The position numbers and the translations under genes are program-made. 64,000 nucleotides of DNA from Ceriagrion tenellum (Eukaryota; Arthropoda; Insecta; Odonata; Coenagrionidae), in assembly GCA_963169105.1 (NCBI GenBank), contig OY720639.1, positions 88,642,593-88,706,592 on the forward strand, written 5' to 3'. The notes under the pieces were generated by a model, which did no database searches, was not told the DNA's origin, and saw only the letters and a program-made list of their open reading frames with translations. Shown here piece by piece: positions 20,340 through 32,450 of the stretch (within the stretch, counting starts at the first letter, position 1; each line of letters opens with the position of its first letter).

Positions 20340-22880
20340 CACCATTCAATAAAGTACTTCAACTGAGCGAAATTGCCGCCAAGCACACTATGCTCCGATT
20401 CTTCATTCAAAAAGCGGATACTAAATTTCCTATGATATGAACTATATTCCTGATACCTCCAACAAAAATAGAAAGAGATAAAATTGAAGCGAACTTTGAA
20501 ATTTTTGGACGATTGACTGCTTATTTATTTTGGATGAAATAAATAAGCAAAGTGAATATATAGTTAAACGCCAGCGTTAAAACATTTAGCCAAGTTCAAG
20601 AAATACGGCTGTCTTTCACGAATGAATCATATTATTATTTTTCAAATTTTTTCGATGACCGATCATCGATTTTTTCAAAAAATTCGATGTATTTCACAAA
20701 ATCAAGTATGTATTAAATTCTGACCGTGAAAAAAATCATTTATGATTGATATTTTTTATCAGTTTTTTCGCCTCTGATGTTTGCAGGCATTTACAATTTT
20801 CGCTGTAGGCCAAAAAGTTTCTTTTTAGCCCACAACCAACCAGCAACCAAAACAAACACCATTTATCGACACCGTCATCGGCTGCCTCTAATTCGAAGAT
20901 TGGCTCGCTGTAGCTCTCTACTCAACTCTTTTGACAGATAGCTGCTTCGTTGCTAGATAATCCTTCACTTCAACAACTTTCATAAATCGCCTTTTGTATT
21001 CCACTCTCGGCCTCCCTATATTTCTTCTCATTAAATTCTCCTCACTGCAATAGAATGTCAATATTGTTTGAACTTGCCATTCTATTCTTTGTAGACGACC
21101 ATGAAATTGGCTGGTGGCGTTGAAGAACAGCTCTGTGATATATTTGATTGAAAAATGATCGTTGCGACGTATTATTCGTGTCAGTTAGGTTAATGAATAA
21201 TAATGAAAGCTTTGTTCAGTTAAAATTCTCAACACCGGTTGTAAATCCGAGCGAATTAATTTCATTAGGTGGAAAGTCTTCTGAATTATTCAGAAATAGG
21301 AAATATATTGTATAGTACCGGCAGTTTCATAAATCATTCATTGTTTCTCTTAATGTTAAGAGTCACCTCCCCGTTGGATATATTCTCCGTGCTTTAAAAT
21401 CAATTTTGTCGAACGTGCATAGTGAATTATGTGTGAAATATGTCCTCTCATTGTTTAGAGATAACCTTGGAAATTCTATAGAAGTTATTGAGAAATGTAT
21501 CGTGCCTCTCTATAATTAAAACTTTGAATTAACAGCGTATAATCTATAGACGAGGAATCCTGGTGGAATCGAAGAGCAAATTTCATTACAATATATATAC
21601 GTGTATATACCGTCGTGGCTGCGGCATGAAACCCGTGCTTTTCTATTCATCCACGTGTGACGCTTATTAAAAACCCTGGAGATAGTGGCAATTTTTGGAG
21701 TGAAATTAGTTCCCCTTAATGTGTAGGTACATGTGGAAATATGGGAGCATTTATAAATGTAAAACGCGTTCATGCCAAAATGTTCTCGAGCGGTATTGGC
21801 TTAGAGAAACGGTATCAGATTGCCATCGCTCTATGTAATGTTTTTTTTTTTGTGTCCAGGCGTCATAAATTTTGAAACTCGATTAGTGTCCTGATTTGGA
21901 ATGAGGCTTTTTATTCGCGGGACCGTTTTTCATTCGAGCCGTTTGGAATAGAGCGTGGGTTGAGGGATAGGGGGGCTTCGCGAAACAAAACGTGCATTAC
22001 GGAGAGGTCAGAGGTCGACGTAAAATCAGGCCCGTAACCTAATTCAGCCCGAGTGCCTTTGTTTGTCCTCTGGTTTATTATTTTTTGTGCCCTTGCATGC
22101 TTAATCATGGCGGTGACATAATAAAAACTGGGGAGAGAATGGTCCATATTTCAGTTTATGGTTAATCAAAATTTCTTGAATTCAGGGAGCTTTTTTTTTT
22201 GAGGAATTAATTTTTTATTCCGCTCTTATTTCCGATTCGTTTTCAGTCCGTTTTGTCTGTCTTTATTTCCACCCACGTCGCTCACAGAAAAATAATGTCT
22301 TCGCCGAAAAAAATAACGTGGCTTAATCAACCGGCCAATGTTTGGTTTGAGTTTTTCTTTTGATATTTAAATTGAAAATTCATTCCTGGAAATTTTGTAT
22401 TACATTTCTTAGAGAAGGGTTATATATCCAAGTTAATCCTTCAAGTCTATCTGTCCCGAGCACAAGGATTTTTTTGGATAATCGGAAATTTTTAAATGTC
22501 AGATTGATGATTTATAGTTCAATGGGACTCGAGCGGGAAAGCGTTATCGTTCCAATACTAATTGAATACTCTTTTTACTCCGAATGTTTGTTGGATTGAC
22601 GTAATTTTGAAGACCTCTCTTGTGATACACGTCTCATCGATTTGATGTGGAGCGGAAAGTGATGGACACGGAGGGTTTTTTCTCCAGCCTATGATTTTCT
22701 CAGTATCTCTTGTCTCTCGATGCAAAAATTACCAAACTCATGGGTTAAATGATATTCAAATGTTGGAAGGTCTCACTTTGTGGAAGCTTGGCATAGTAAG
22801 AATACAAACTTTGCACTTTTCTCTATTTGAAAACGAATTCTCCTCTCTTTTCGGCTTTTGTTCCTAATTTGTTTTTGAAT
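20340..22880. other. Non-coding DNA, nothing recognised
   Basis: No gene-like frame longer than 90 codons, no tRNA-like fold and no copy of the repeat families named elsewhere was seen. Poly-T runs occur at 21841 and 22192. Confidence 0.4.
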
Positions 22881-22883
22881 ACC

Positions 22884-23443
22884 TTAAGATAAGTTTGAGC
22901 GAAATATCATTTCACTTATAAACCAATGGATCTGGCCTAATTTTAAATAAAAATATCTCACCCTTCCAGAAATACCAATATATCAGCCCCTTACCACACT
23001 TCTTTCTGATGTTTTTGGCGCAAAACACCGGCCCTTTCACGTGGGAAATGGTAAGCTCATGCACCCCATAGAGATCATATTTTAAAAAATGAGGAATTTC
23101 TAACACCAAAATGTCGTTAACAAATCAACAGTGTGTTTTAGTATGTTTCTAAACTATTTTTGAAAATTAATCATATTGTCACCGCAGTAAATTCTTAGGG
23201 TTCGCAAAAAAAACTCGTTTTAAAGGAGTTTAAAACGTACCGCTCGAAAAAATTAGTCAATTTAAAAACTTATTCAAATGTTTTTTTAAAATACTTGAGG
23301 TTTCTGACAGAGAATACTATATTATGGTTCCATTAATAATGCAATACATAATTCATGTGCCCCACAGCTGGTGAAAATCAAACACTTAATTCAAATATGG
23401 TCTCTATTATGACTAGGGAGCTATCTCGCTAAAACTACCTTAA
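22884..23443 (+). mobile_element. MITE-A copy 3
   Basis: It runs from TTAAGATAAGTTTGAGCGAA to TCGCTAAAACTACCTTAA. The family blocks are well kept: CACCCTTCCAGAAATACCAA, ATTGTCACCGCAGTAAATTC, CCCACAGCTGGTGAAAATCA. It stands 78 bp before copy 4 in the same orientation. Confidence 0.9.
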
Positions 23444-23521
23444 CCATCATCAGGTACCCCCACGGTTTATACATCATCAGATAAATGGAAGATAAAAATT
23501 CCTCAGTTTTTAAAGGCTCTC

Positions 23522-24079
23522 TTAAGGTAATTTGAGCTGAATATCATTTCACCTAGAAATCAATGAATTTTGTCTCATTTTAAAGAAAAATATCTCACCC
23601 TTCCAAAAATACCAAAATATCACCAGCCCCTTACCGAACTACTTTCCGAGATTTTTCACGAAAAATATCGGCCATTTTATATATAAAATGGTGCCTGTGC
23701 GCACTCCAGAGAGACCTTAATTAGAAATTGAGGAATATATAACTCTAAGATCTCGTCAAAAAATTAGCAACGTGTAGTTGGTATTTTTCTCAGCCATTTT
23801 TGTAAACAAATCATATAGTGACCGCAGTAATTTTTTAGAATCGCGAAAACGAACCTGTTTTGAAGGAATTTTAAACGTACCGCGCGAAAAAAATGAGTCA
23901 AGTTCAAGACTTAATGAGATATTTTAATTTACTAGAACTTCATTCATGTAAAAGTATATTATTGCGCTATTAATAATGTATTATTTATTTCATGTTTCCT
24001 AGAGCTGTCTAAATTAAAACGTGTAATTCGAATACGGTCTTCATTATAACTAAGGGACTATCTCGCTCAAATTACTTCA
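23522..24079 (+). mobile_element. MITE-A copy 4
   Basis: It runs from TTAAGGTAATTTGAGCTGAA to CTCAAATTACTTCAA. It has all internal family blocks. The sequence after it (24080-24145) resembles the spacer between copies 3 and 4, so both copies belong to a tandem duplication with a period of about 638 bp. Confidence 0.9.
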
Positions 24080-24399
24080 AACTAGCATCAGATACTCCCC
24101 AGGGTTAAACCATCATTAGGTAGATGAAAATTATTTGTACTTTTTTACACGTAATCGCTATCTGGTTCTAATATTTGCAATACTCAAGGGTACAAGGCAT
24201 TAATGAGACCTATAATAGTACAGAGCTATGTTTTTATAACGGATATCAGCCTCTTTTACAAACTCACGCGAGAAACTACCAAACTCATGGTAAAGAACGG
24301 GCTGAAACCCTACAAGGAGTTTAGATAGAAAGAAAATATTGGATGAAAGTAAGTGAATTTCTTCTAGTTTCACTGGTCTTACATGCATGACTATTTTGT

Positions 24400-25300
24400 T
24401 TGCTTGGAGGTGGGAGAAAATGTGAGAATGACCACTGGTGATTACAGGGCGACAGAGCGAGAGAATTCATTCGAAATAAAAATTTAGCCGTTATATCTGC
24501 CTAGGTTTAACTGAGTTCGGAGGTACTTGTTATTTGTGTGCCTATGGAGGAAAATGTGAGCGAAAAGGGGGAAAAAGCTTTCATGGAGATCCGAGTATCA
24601 AGGTGCGGAAGTACATTTTTTAAGTCAGTAACTCCAGCTCTATGCCCGAGCGCTGTCATACGAGGATTTATGTCAAAGGAAATGGAGTGCCAAGGGATTA
24701 GGAATACTTATTTTTCGTATGGTGTCGAAATGCGCCATCTTGAAGGTCGCGGTCTTTGACCTTTACGTTCCACCATACCATGCCTTCCTTCTTTCCCGCC
24801 TAATTTTCCCTCCGGACATCCCTTTTCTCTGAAAATCTCCGTGAACATAGTGAGATGGAACCGATTTGTCCGCGATTGGTGCTCATTGCCGGAGAGGACG
24901 CGGACCTTTCATCTCGGACGTATTCGAGGAGGCAATCCGCCTGCGTTAATTCTTTTACTCTGAAAATGTCAAATCTTTTTGCCCTAAGGCCGTTTTACAC
25001 GATGCACTGAAATGCGCCTTTTGATGCTCAGAAATTGCGATAACGCGTGCGGTTATTTCCCCACATGTTGTTTTTGCATTTTCGCTTGCACTCTGGCATT
25101 ACCCCGCTTTACTTGACGCATTTTCCAATCCACATCCATACGTGCATCAGATTATGCATTAAAGTGCCTCGATAAAAAGGCCATCTTAACCGGACTCAAC
25201 ATGGAGAAGAATGCCTTGCAGTAATCAAGGTACATTTCTTTGACATTCTATTGTAGTTTTATAGCCTGAACTGGTATAATTTTACACCAGGGTTGAAACT
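24400..25300. other. Non-coding DNA, nothing recognised
   Basis: An open frame of 73 codons at 24538-24759 has no family character. No other structure was seen. Confidence 0.4.
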
Positions 25301-25321
25301 CGCCATGAAAAAATCATTTGA

Positions 25322-25410
25322 CTTGACCGGGATTCGATTGCCCGTCAGTTTGCCTCTCTCAATTGCCGGTCAGGTGTGTTTGCCAGTTACACCACCGAGC
25401 CATCTTCCTT
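25322..25410 (-). mobile_element. tRNA-derived SINE head, minus strand
   Basis: On the minus strand, GATGGCTCGGTGGTGTAACT gives a good A box (TGGCTCGGTGG). GGGCAATCGAATCCCGG gives a B box near the other end, about 60 bp later. A long middle part with GACCGGCAATTG suggests an expanded variable region or an insertion. The 3' body is not defined. Confidence 0.65.
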
Positions 25411-26079
25411 CTAGGCGAATTTCGAAGGAGGTTTATGCGAACTAGATGTTCAGGTCTCAAGTCTGCATTGTAGCACATGAGACGAAGTCGTGCTTACAAA
25501 GCCACTGTCGCGGTGGTTAAACCCTTTCAACCCTGGTGTATATGCACCCGTGCGAGTGACTTCGTACCACATCATTTGTTACATGCAATATTTGGAAATT
25601 CGGTATAATCTTGTTGAAGTTCTACGCACATGTCCACTCCAAGACAACTTTTGCTCTTCTTTTGTGTGCGTATAAAGTTTGTCTATCTTAAAACCCGTTC
25701 AGTTACTGTCCTTTCTCTTGTCCGATTATACAGCAGTTGAACTATATTATCTAAATTTTGCTATTTTTTACAGCTATGTTTTATCATTGGTGAAAAACGT
25801 TGGCTATGTATGATCATATATTAGTGAAAACGATGAGGTAATTCAGTATTTGTTTTTTTTTTGCTTCACTCATTTTCGGTGAAGTCTCTTTCAGCATTTG
25901 ATCAATAATAACATTTCAATTTTCTATCACCCTTGATATATATTCTAACCTTTATTTAAACACCAAACTTTTCCATGGTTAAAACACCCATTTTCGGGCA
26001 ATGCCGTTTCTTAGGGAGTAATTCCTTCTCATTTTGTAACATTTTGTACCTTTCCCGACTAGTGATCATGGCATAACAT

Positions 26080-26150
26080 GGAGGTCCGGTTTAGACGAGT
26101 GGTAGTGTGTTCGACTCCCGTTCCGAGGATCGCAGGTTTGAGATTAAGCG
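26080..26150 (+). mobile_element. tRNA-derived SINE head, degenerate
   Basis: GGAGGTCCGGTTTAGACGAG followed by TGGTAGTG is A box-like. GCAGGTTTGAGATTAAG is a decayed B box. The spacing (~50 bp) fits a tRNA-type head. No clear tail before the LINE fragment that follows. Confidence 0.5.
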
Positions 26151-26221
26151 ACAGCAAAAAGTTTCATGGCATGCCAACCAACTTTTGCACGCTACCCGCT
26201 ACCCAAATACTAAAGAGAAAA

Positions 26222-26325
26222 GATCAAAGGAAGAGATAGCAGAAGGTAAAGAATGTAGCATTTGATAGGGAAAAGTGGAGGGCTGCAGTCATCCAATCCT
26301 AGGATTGAACGACCAATGAAGAATA
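26222..26325 (+). mobile_element. LINE 3' tail (57-kb family), fragment
   Basis: It matches only the last ~100 bp of the LINE at 57237-57955: TTTGATAGGGAAAAGTGGAG, GGCTGCAGTCATCCAATCCT, AGGATTGAACGACCAATGAA. It is 5'-truncated. Confidence 0.8.
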
Positions 26326-26387
26326 ATGATCATGAAATCGTTTTTTCTTAATATTAAAGGAGAGTGATGAATACCCATATATTCTAG

Positions 26388-26556
26388 CATAATAATTATA
26401 ACTTTGTAACTTTCCACACTATTTTATATTTTTTATTCCAGAGATTTATTTATTCCGCAGATTCTGCCTCTGAAGACAATGTGTTAACAATGAAACCGGT
26501 CAAGTTCTTTGAACAATTAAATGGTGTGGAAAATCACAAAGTTATAATTATTATAC
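26388..26556. repeat. Fold-back element, ~35-bp arms
   Basis: Left arm ATAATAATTATAACTTTGTA with ACTTTCCACAC pairs with right arm GTGTGGAAAATCACAAAGTT with ATAATTATTAT. The interior contains TGCCTCTGAAGACAATGTGT and AATGAAACCGGTC, a variant of the GCCTGATGATG...GAAAC motif of the other fold-backs. Confidence 0.8.
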
Positions 26557-26559
26557 TAA

Positions 26560-27600
26560 GTCTAAATTCCACAAAGTCAATTCGTCAACCATCTTGTATA
26601 CCCATCTATTCAACTAATGGGTTTAACAAGCACTTTTTTATCACTACCTTGTCAACTTTGAAATAAACTAATTATATTTTCGGGACCGAGCCAATTGATA
26701 TCAGATGGCGATTGGTCATCAAATTCCATGTATTTTTCCAAAATTTATGGATTTTTTTCAGTGTCCGATTCCGATTACAGAGTATTTAGTAACGCATAAA
26801 TATTCAATGAGCACCGGGTTTCCTACGCCTTTTCCTCTGCGTCGGAGTAGAATATGGAGGTTGTCGTTCAAATTTCACTTGAAGTAAGTAATAAAGTTAA
26901 CCTGTCCTAAATGAGAAATACAGGTTTTACAGAATAACTGTAAAATGGTTGAGTTTACGACTGTTAAATTAGTATGTCTTAAATTGGAGGATGGCCGGTT
27001 GATCACTTTTCATTCTCTCTTCGCAGAAATTTTAAAAATAACATCCTTATACCCCGATTTCGATTCTTTTTTCCTCAAGGAGTTTCTTTGGAGAGTGGGA
27101 GACGTAAAGATCTCTCATTTAGGGTATCATCCGTGCGACGGGTCGATTAATCTCCGGACCAATCCCCTTCAAGTATACGTCTTTGCGTGGAGACCCCTCG
27201 AGGCTATGAGGCTCCGTGGCTTTTGATTTGACTAATTTTCCACTCGTGCAATGGCCACGAGCGGTTATCGCGAGGAAAGGAATGTCGTCGCCGCTGGCTA
27301 AATACCTCTGGTGCCCATCATCGTCTTTATCATCCGCGAGCTCAGTATCTCAATTACGCGAAGATGCATGAAGTGACGTCACTGCCATTCCAGACGGTAA
27401 AACACGTGAGATACAGCGCCGTCTCTCGGACGAAGGGCCATAACTCTCTCTCTTGCTTTAGACATGAGCGGGTCGTAAAAATTCCTCCGCGGCTTGGGTC
27501 AATGGAGTTGACTCAACATTCTCTTCCTCGATGACGTAATCCTTCTGCCTTTACGTAGCTGCGTGCACCTTGGTCTATCTCTGTAGAGCATATTTGAAGG
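26560..27600. other. Non-coding DNA, one unremarkable open frame
   Basis: A 93-codon frame at 26945-27226 begins MVEFTTVKLVCLKLEDGR. It has no family resemblance, no splice signals of note and is probably chance. Nothing else recognised. Confidence 0.35.
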
Positions 27601-27615
27601 AACAGTCAGGGTTCG

Positions 27616-28800
27616 ATGTAACCATCAGCTTGTAGAAATACGTATTAGTGAAGGAATAGGACTGAAATCTTTCGGTAAATCAGTTGAAATTTGTGCTCTA
27701 GGAATACATCTGTCAATGTTAAAAACTATGGCAACTTTCAAAAGAGGTTTGAATAAAACCGAAATCATTCGTATTATCAGTTAAACCTTGTCCTCCGGAA
27801 ATATATCTGTCAATGGACGAAACTGTGGAAACATTCAAAGGAGGATTTCAGTAACCATCAGCTTGTAGAAATTTGTATTAGCGAAAAAACTAGGATGAAA
27901 TGTTTTGGAATATCAGTTAAACTTTGTGCTCCAGGAATAAAGCTGTCAATGAACTAAACTATGGTAACTTTAAAACGAGGTTTTGAGTAACCATCAGTTC
28001 GTAGAAATTCGTATTGGCAAATAGTTAGGACAGAAATATTCCGGATTTTGTCTCTTAAACTTTGTACTTCGGTAATAAAGCTGTCAAAGAACGAACATGA
28101 GGTAACTTTAAAAAGAGGCTCGGAGTAACCATCAGCTCGCAGAAATTTGTATTAGCGAAAATCTAGGACAGAAATCTTTTGGACAATCAGTTTAGCTTTT
28201 TCCTCTGCGAATAAAGCTGCCGGGGAACCGGGTTGGTGTGGTGGCTAGAGAACTATACGGACGGCCAGGGTTCAAATCCCAGCAGAGGATGATATTTTTC
28301 AGAGGAAACCCGGTCCCTGCTTGAGTGCCTTGTGGAGGACACTTCAAGTACAGTACTCCTTCTGTTGGATGAGACGTTAAATCGTGGTCCCCTTGGCGCC
28401 TTTCGTTAAGAGCAGGCTAATGCCGACGCCGGGTTTCTATCCAACCTTCCTCCCTTACCTATCCCCTATGGCGCAACTGACTTTAGTTGTCAGTCGCTTT
28501 CCCAAAAATCCAATCCAATAAAGCTGTCCATTATCGAAATTCTGGTAACTAAAAAGGAGGGTTGCAGTAACCATCAGAATGTAGAAATTTGTATAAGCGT
28601 AACGCTAGGACCGTGATCAATTGCAATATCTGTTAAACTGTTCTCCAGGAATAAAGCTGTCAGTGAACAAAACTAAGGTAACTTACAAAGAAGGAATGTT
28701 AATAATTCTGTAGGGAATGATTATCAATTGTCCTAATTCCTTCGGAAATAAAGCTGTCAATGAACTAAACTATGTCATTTTATATAGAGAAATATTAATC
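27616..28800 (+). repeat. Tandem array, ~137-bp period, interrupted by a SINE
   Basis: GTAACCATCAG recurs at about 27618, 27851, 27987, 28124 and 28567. Intervals of 136 and 137 bp are seen between intact units; the first interval (233 bp) covers a shortened unit, and the last (443 bp) includes a ~300-bp SINE. A second landmark, AATAAAGCTGTCAATGAAC, recurs once per unit. Units diverge by an estimated 15-25% and the array fades out after 28770. Confidence 0.9.
28220..28516 (+). mobile_element. tRNA-derived SINE with central domain (family 1), copy 1
   Basis: An exact 10-bp target-site duplication AATAAAGCTG flanks the element at 28210-28219 and 28517-28526. The tRNA-like head starts CCGGGGAACCGGGTTGGTGT; B box GGGTTCAAATCCC is at about 28270. 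The central domain contains GTTGGATGAGACGTTAAATC then GTGGTCCCCTTGGCGCC. The tail region contains CCTATGGCGCAACTGACTTT and ends in CCAAAAATCCAATCC. The length is 297 bp. The GGATGAGACGTTAAA...GGTCCC core resembles conserved central domains shared by SINEs of distant animals; which named domain is not decided here. Confidence 0.92.
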
Positions 28801-28859
28801 CTGTATATAAAATGTATTACCTTACAGTCTAGTTCTTTTTTCACTTCACTTTCCTTTGA

Positions 28860-30470
28860 ATAGTTATTCGTAGACTGTGTTCTGGACATGACTGACGTTG
28901 GGAAACGTTTAATCTCCACAAGTTTGATTCTTCTCCATTGACATTTAATCCTCTATTATATTTCACATAGTACATGCCTATTTAACTATCATCGTGTTCT
29001 TTTTTCTCTGTACTTTATTCACCTTGTGGGAATTAATTCCATTGTAATGTAAGCTCATTTGTAATGGTCGGCTGGAATAAGGCATAGATGTAATTGAAAA
29101 TTGGGGTGTCTCTCAGAGTAATATCTGCGATGATCGAATTACTTAGGTATTGTAGTGACCAGTCGTGAGGTTTTAACGCTTATTTTTAATGCTTTGTGAA
29201 TCCCGGTATGTGGGTAAGCTTTTACTACCATGTCTTATACTAGACTTGGCAGGAGTTGCTCGAGTGAGGTTGAGAAATAGACTTTATTATCTTCGCCTTT
29301 GGTCCATCTACAAGATCAAGGGAGAGCTATAATTGGCAATTCAAGACATGCCAACCGACCAGTCTATCTGATTCATCGTGGCCTCTAATATGGAAAGGAT
29401 CGTGAATTTAGTGAGTCGTTGTGTTAGTTTATTTTCCATACGTACGTTAACTTTTTAGCAAGTTCAAAATTTGCCTGAATTCCTACATTTTACCTTAAAA
29501 AAACCTTCTCTTTAACGAATACAATATCTTTATTCCGCGCAAACCGTTGGAGAAAACCCACTGATTTTTTTTAAATACCGTTTTAAAGTCTAACTTTCTC
29601 CAGTCAGCCATTCTGCATTGGCGTTCAGACTAACCGTTCCCTAAATTATTTAGGGCGATGCTTCACTGCGAAACGCTTCTAATGAGGCGTTAAGCTTTAT
29701 TATCTTTGAAAATAAGGGGAAGAGGGTCGCAGAAATCTAAATGGCTAAGAGTGACGAGAGAGTGAAAAATAAGAATGAGTAAAAGAAATACTCAGGTGTA
29801 TATGTCACGTTCAGTAATTGCGTTATTAATTTCATTTCCCTCGCGTTTTTTATTTAAAATAAATCCCTTCCCCTTCCCCCATGAGGAAAAAAAGTGGTTT
29901 TGTCTTCCAAATTAAAAGTAACGCTGTGTGGATATGATGACTGTCTTACCCTTCCTGGTGAGTGTGGAAGGCAAGGCCGACCTCCTGGTTCTGATTAACT
30001 TTTCCTCCGCCAAACCCGACCCCCCCCCCAGTTCTTTTTACTCGAAAGTAAATCCGTTTGCCCTAGTCTTCATGTCCTCCTCACTTCCCCAGCTATTCAA
30101 TGCGACACTTCCCCGAGTGGAGATTTTTATCCAGCGACCTAATTTCTCCCTCTCTTTCCCTTGCTCAGACTTGTTATGTTTCCACCTCCCCGCGAATTTT
30201 ATTCGCTCCGCCTCCCTTTCTCTGCATATCTGCTTCCTCTTCCACCTCCAAATTCCTCGTCCATCTTTCCCGCGTGTCCTTCCGCTCACGTTTGACTAAT
30301 TAGCCCGTTGGTCACGCGTCATTCCGAACTGTTTTTTTCAAATCTCTTTTGTTATACGCTTGTCCGTCTCTCTCTTATCGTTTTAAAGTTCATCTTTACT
30401 TATATATTTATCATTGTTCTCTTTCCTCCAGATAACGTAAAAGAAAGAATACTCTGCAATTCCATAAAAT
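28860..30470. other. Non-coding DNA with a pyrimidine-rich block
   Basis: From about 29870 to 30300 the + strand is rich in C and T, with a C9 run at 30019. The open frames here follow from that bias. It contains the words AGATTTTTATCCAGCGACCT and AATTTC (30121-30146), also found at 33521-33546. Otherwise nothing is recognised. Confidence 0.4.
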
Positions 30471-30479
30471 TATAAATTA

Positions 30480-30895
30480 ATACGGCCATGATTTCGATGC
30501 TAGGTCGGGGCCGATAGACACTTGGAGGTTACATGCTAGAGATAGTGTGCTTGAGAAATACTGAATAGATGTGTATCAGGGCGATACTGAGATTATATCA
30601 CTTAGACGCCACTCCACATTTATAAGTCCAACTGATGCGGTATAATAAGAGATATAGGTTTCCGAACTGATAGGAAACAAAATTTGTTCTTTCCACGAAC
30701 AATAAGTGATCATTATAAAACCGGAGCCCTACTTAAAACACACCCATAATACATTTCACCATTCCTCCACCCAAAACCTCATTGTTTACGTATTTACACG
30801 GCTGAAGTCCTACCTTTCCCTGCTACACGCTCATGCGGCGTCTCTCTGGCGAATAGGTAGATATAGATACCAGTCCAAAATGAGAACCTCGCACG
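30480..30895 (+). mobile_element. LINE 3' end (L2/CR1-like), decayed
   Basis: Coding remains in one frame include DTWRLHARDSVLEKY at about 30517, then VYQGDTEIISLRRH, matching the ETRRLHARLRLL...IFQ.D.ENI region of the copies at 14.3 and 15.9 kb. Stops and indels are frequent. The 3' tail at about 30789-30895 has TTTACACGGCTGAAGTCC and ACACGCTCATGCGGCGTCTC, as in the other copies. Confidence 0.75.
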
Positions 30896-30935
30896 TTCTC
30901 CCGGTCGTTGGGCGTAGACCAAAAGGAAGTCAGAA

Positions 30936-31237
30936 GGGGGATCGGGTTGGTGTGGCGGCTAAAGTACTGGCTAACCTTACGGACGGCCATGGTTCAAATT
31001 CCTGCTGAGGAAGATGTTTTTCAGAGGAAACACGATCCCTACTTGAGTGTCTTGTGGAGAGCGCTTAAGTGCAGTACACCGTCTGTCGGATGAGACGTTG
31101 AACCGTGGTCCCCTTGGCGCCTTTTGTAAGGAGCAGGCTAATGCCGAAGCCGAGTTTCTATCCACCCTTCTTCCTGTATCCATCCCTTATGGCGCAAATG
31201 ACCTTAGCTGTTGTTCGCCTCCTCAATATCCAACCCA
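30936..31237 (+). mobile_element. tRNA-derived SINE with central domain (family 1), copy 2
   Basis: A 10-bp direct repeat GAAGTCAGAA flanks it at 30926-30935 and 31238-31247. It aligns end to end with the copy at 28220. The head GATCGGGTTGGTGTGGCGGC, the B box TGGTTCAAATTCC, the core CGGATGAGACGTTGAACCGT with GGTCCCCTTGGCGCC, and the tail TATGGCGCAAATGACCTTAG are all present. The length is 302 bp. An apparent open frame across it is incidental. Confidence 0.92.
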
Positions 31238-31259
31238 GAAGTCAGAAAAAAAAGGTTGG

Positions 31260-32450
31260 AGAAATTGCAGACCAAAAGTGTTTCTGGTGAATATGGTAAA
31301 ATGTACATTAGGAGAGAATACGTAGAGAATATACATGTGGTCTTAAGAACAGCTGAGCGTGTGCATGAAGAAATGTAGGATCGTAACTGAAGCATAAGAA
31401 GGATGTAAGGATAAGTCAGTATAGAGAAAGTTACGTCCTATGTCAGTCCTCTTGTGCGGAATGCCTTACATTAATTACATTTCATGATATCTATAACTAA
31501 AATGATTAGTTTATATTTTAAGTGTAGATATCGGTTCTTTATTCTTTTTTATATTGTTGATTTGTTGATGTCTTTGACTACGGTGATTACATAAATATTA
31601 AATTACCTATTTTTACTGTAACATTGTTTTTTGTCTATGCCACGTATGTTAACTATTTCCTTTTGTGTTACCTTTTCCAAATAGCTATGTATAGGTACAC
31701 ACAAGATGACCAAAATAAGAAATCCCTGGCTTGTAAGGGATCAGATATTATTCATTATTAAGATATAAGCAAGCATTTGAGATCTTATCTACCTCTGATC
31801 TCAATCATAAGGGGTTTCTTTAAATGTTTCCACGAAGTAGTTGCTGAGTAATTTTCTGTGCCAATTCGTGTTTTTCTGCGGAATCCATTTATTTTCAGCT
31901 CTTAATATGAAAAAATGTTTATACTGGGCTAAATTAATTCAGCGCTGAAGTGGTAAATGCAGGTTCAGTTTTTGTGGCTTATCATCAAGAACTAAGATTT
32001 GTAAAATTAGCCAACTCCGAAAGTAAATTGTGTCATGCATAAAATTATATTTGACTGATATAAATAAAAATATAAAAATGTATATGATAGACGTTGACAA
32101 AACTTTTTTCTTTTTGGTTAATTATTCGTGTTTATCTTCTCTCTTCCCTTAATTTTTTCTTTCCTCCTCATCCTGCCTACTTTTCTCTTCCTCCGTCTGT
32201 CGCGTAGTTACAGTTTGAACCGCTCGAGATGTTCTGTCCATTCCCACGCCTTCTTTGAGAAATAGAAAAAAAAACTCTTTATATCTGCTTGGACAAGATT
32301 GGAAAATTAAGTTTACGAGGGAAATATTCTTATTTATTTTGTGTTCGTTGGTTTTTTGGCTTAACTTTGTCGGAAATTCATTTTTGAAGGGAGGAAGAAA
32401 ATCCATTATGCCCGGAAAAATGCAACCTTTATCTCACTTTTTCCAGTTAT
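31260..32450. other. AT-rich non-coding DNA, nothing recognised
   Basis: No gene-like frame and no shared repeat identified. Confidence 0.45.

Noticed and set aside
26945..27226. 93-codon open frame as a gene
   Set aside because: No recognisable domain, no clear splice or promoter signals, and length within chance for this window.
27616..28800. CRISPR-like array of spaced repeats
   Set aside because: The whole ~137-bp unit is repeated, not a short repeat with unique spacers, and the context is eukaryotic.
30706..31325. Open frames of 92-100 codons
   Set aside because: They cover a LINE tail and the SINE at 30936-31237 and carry no independent protein signal.
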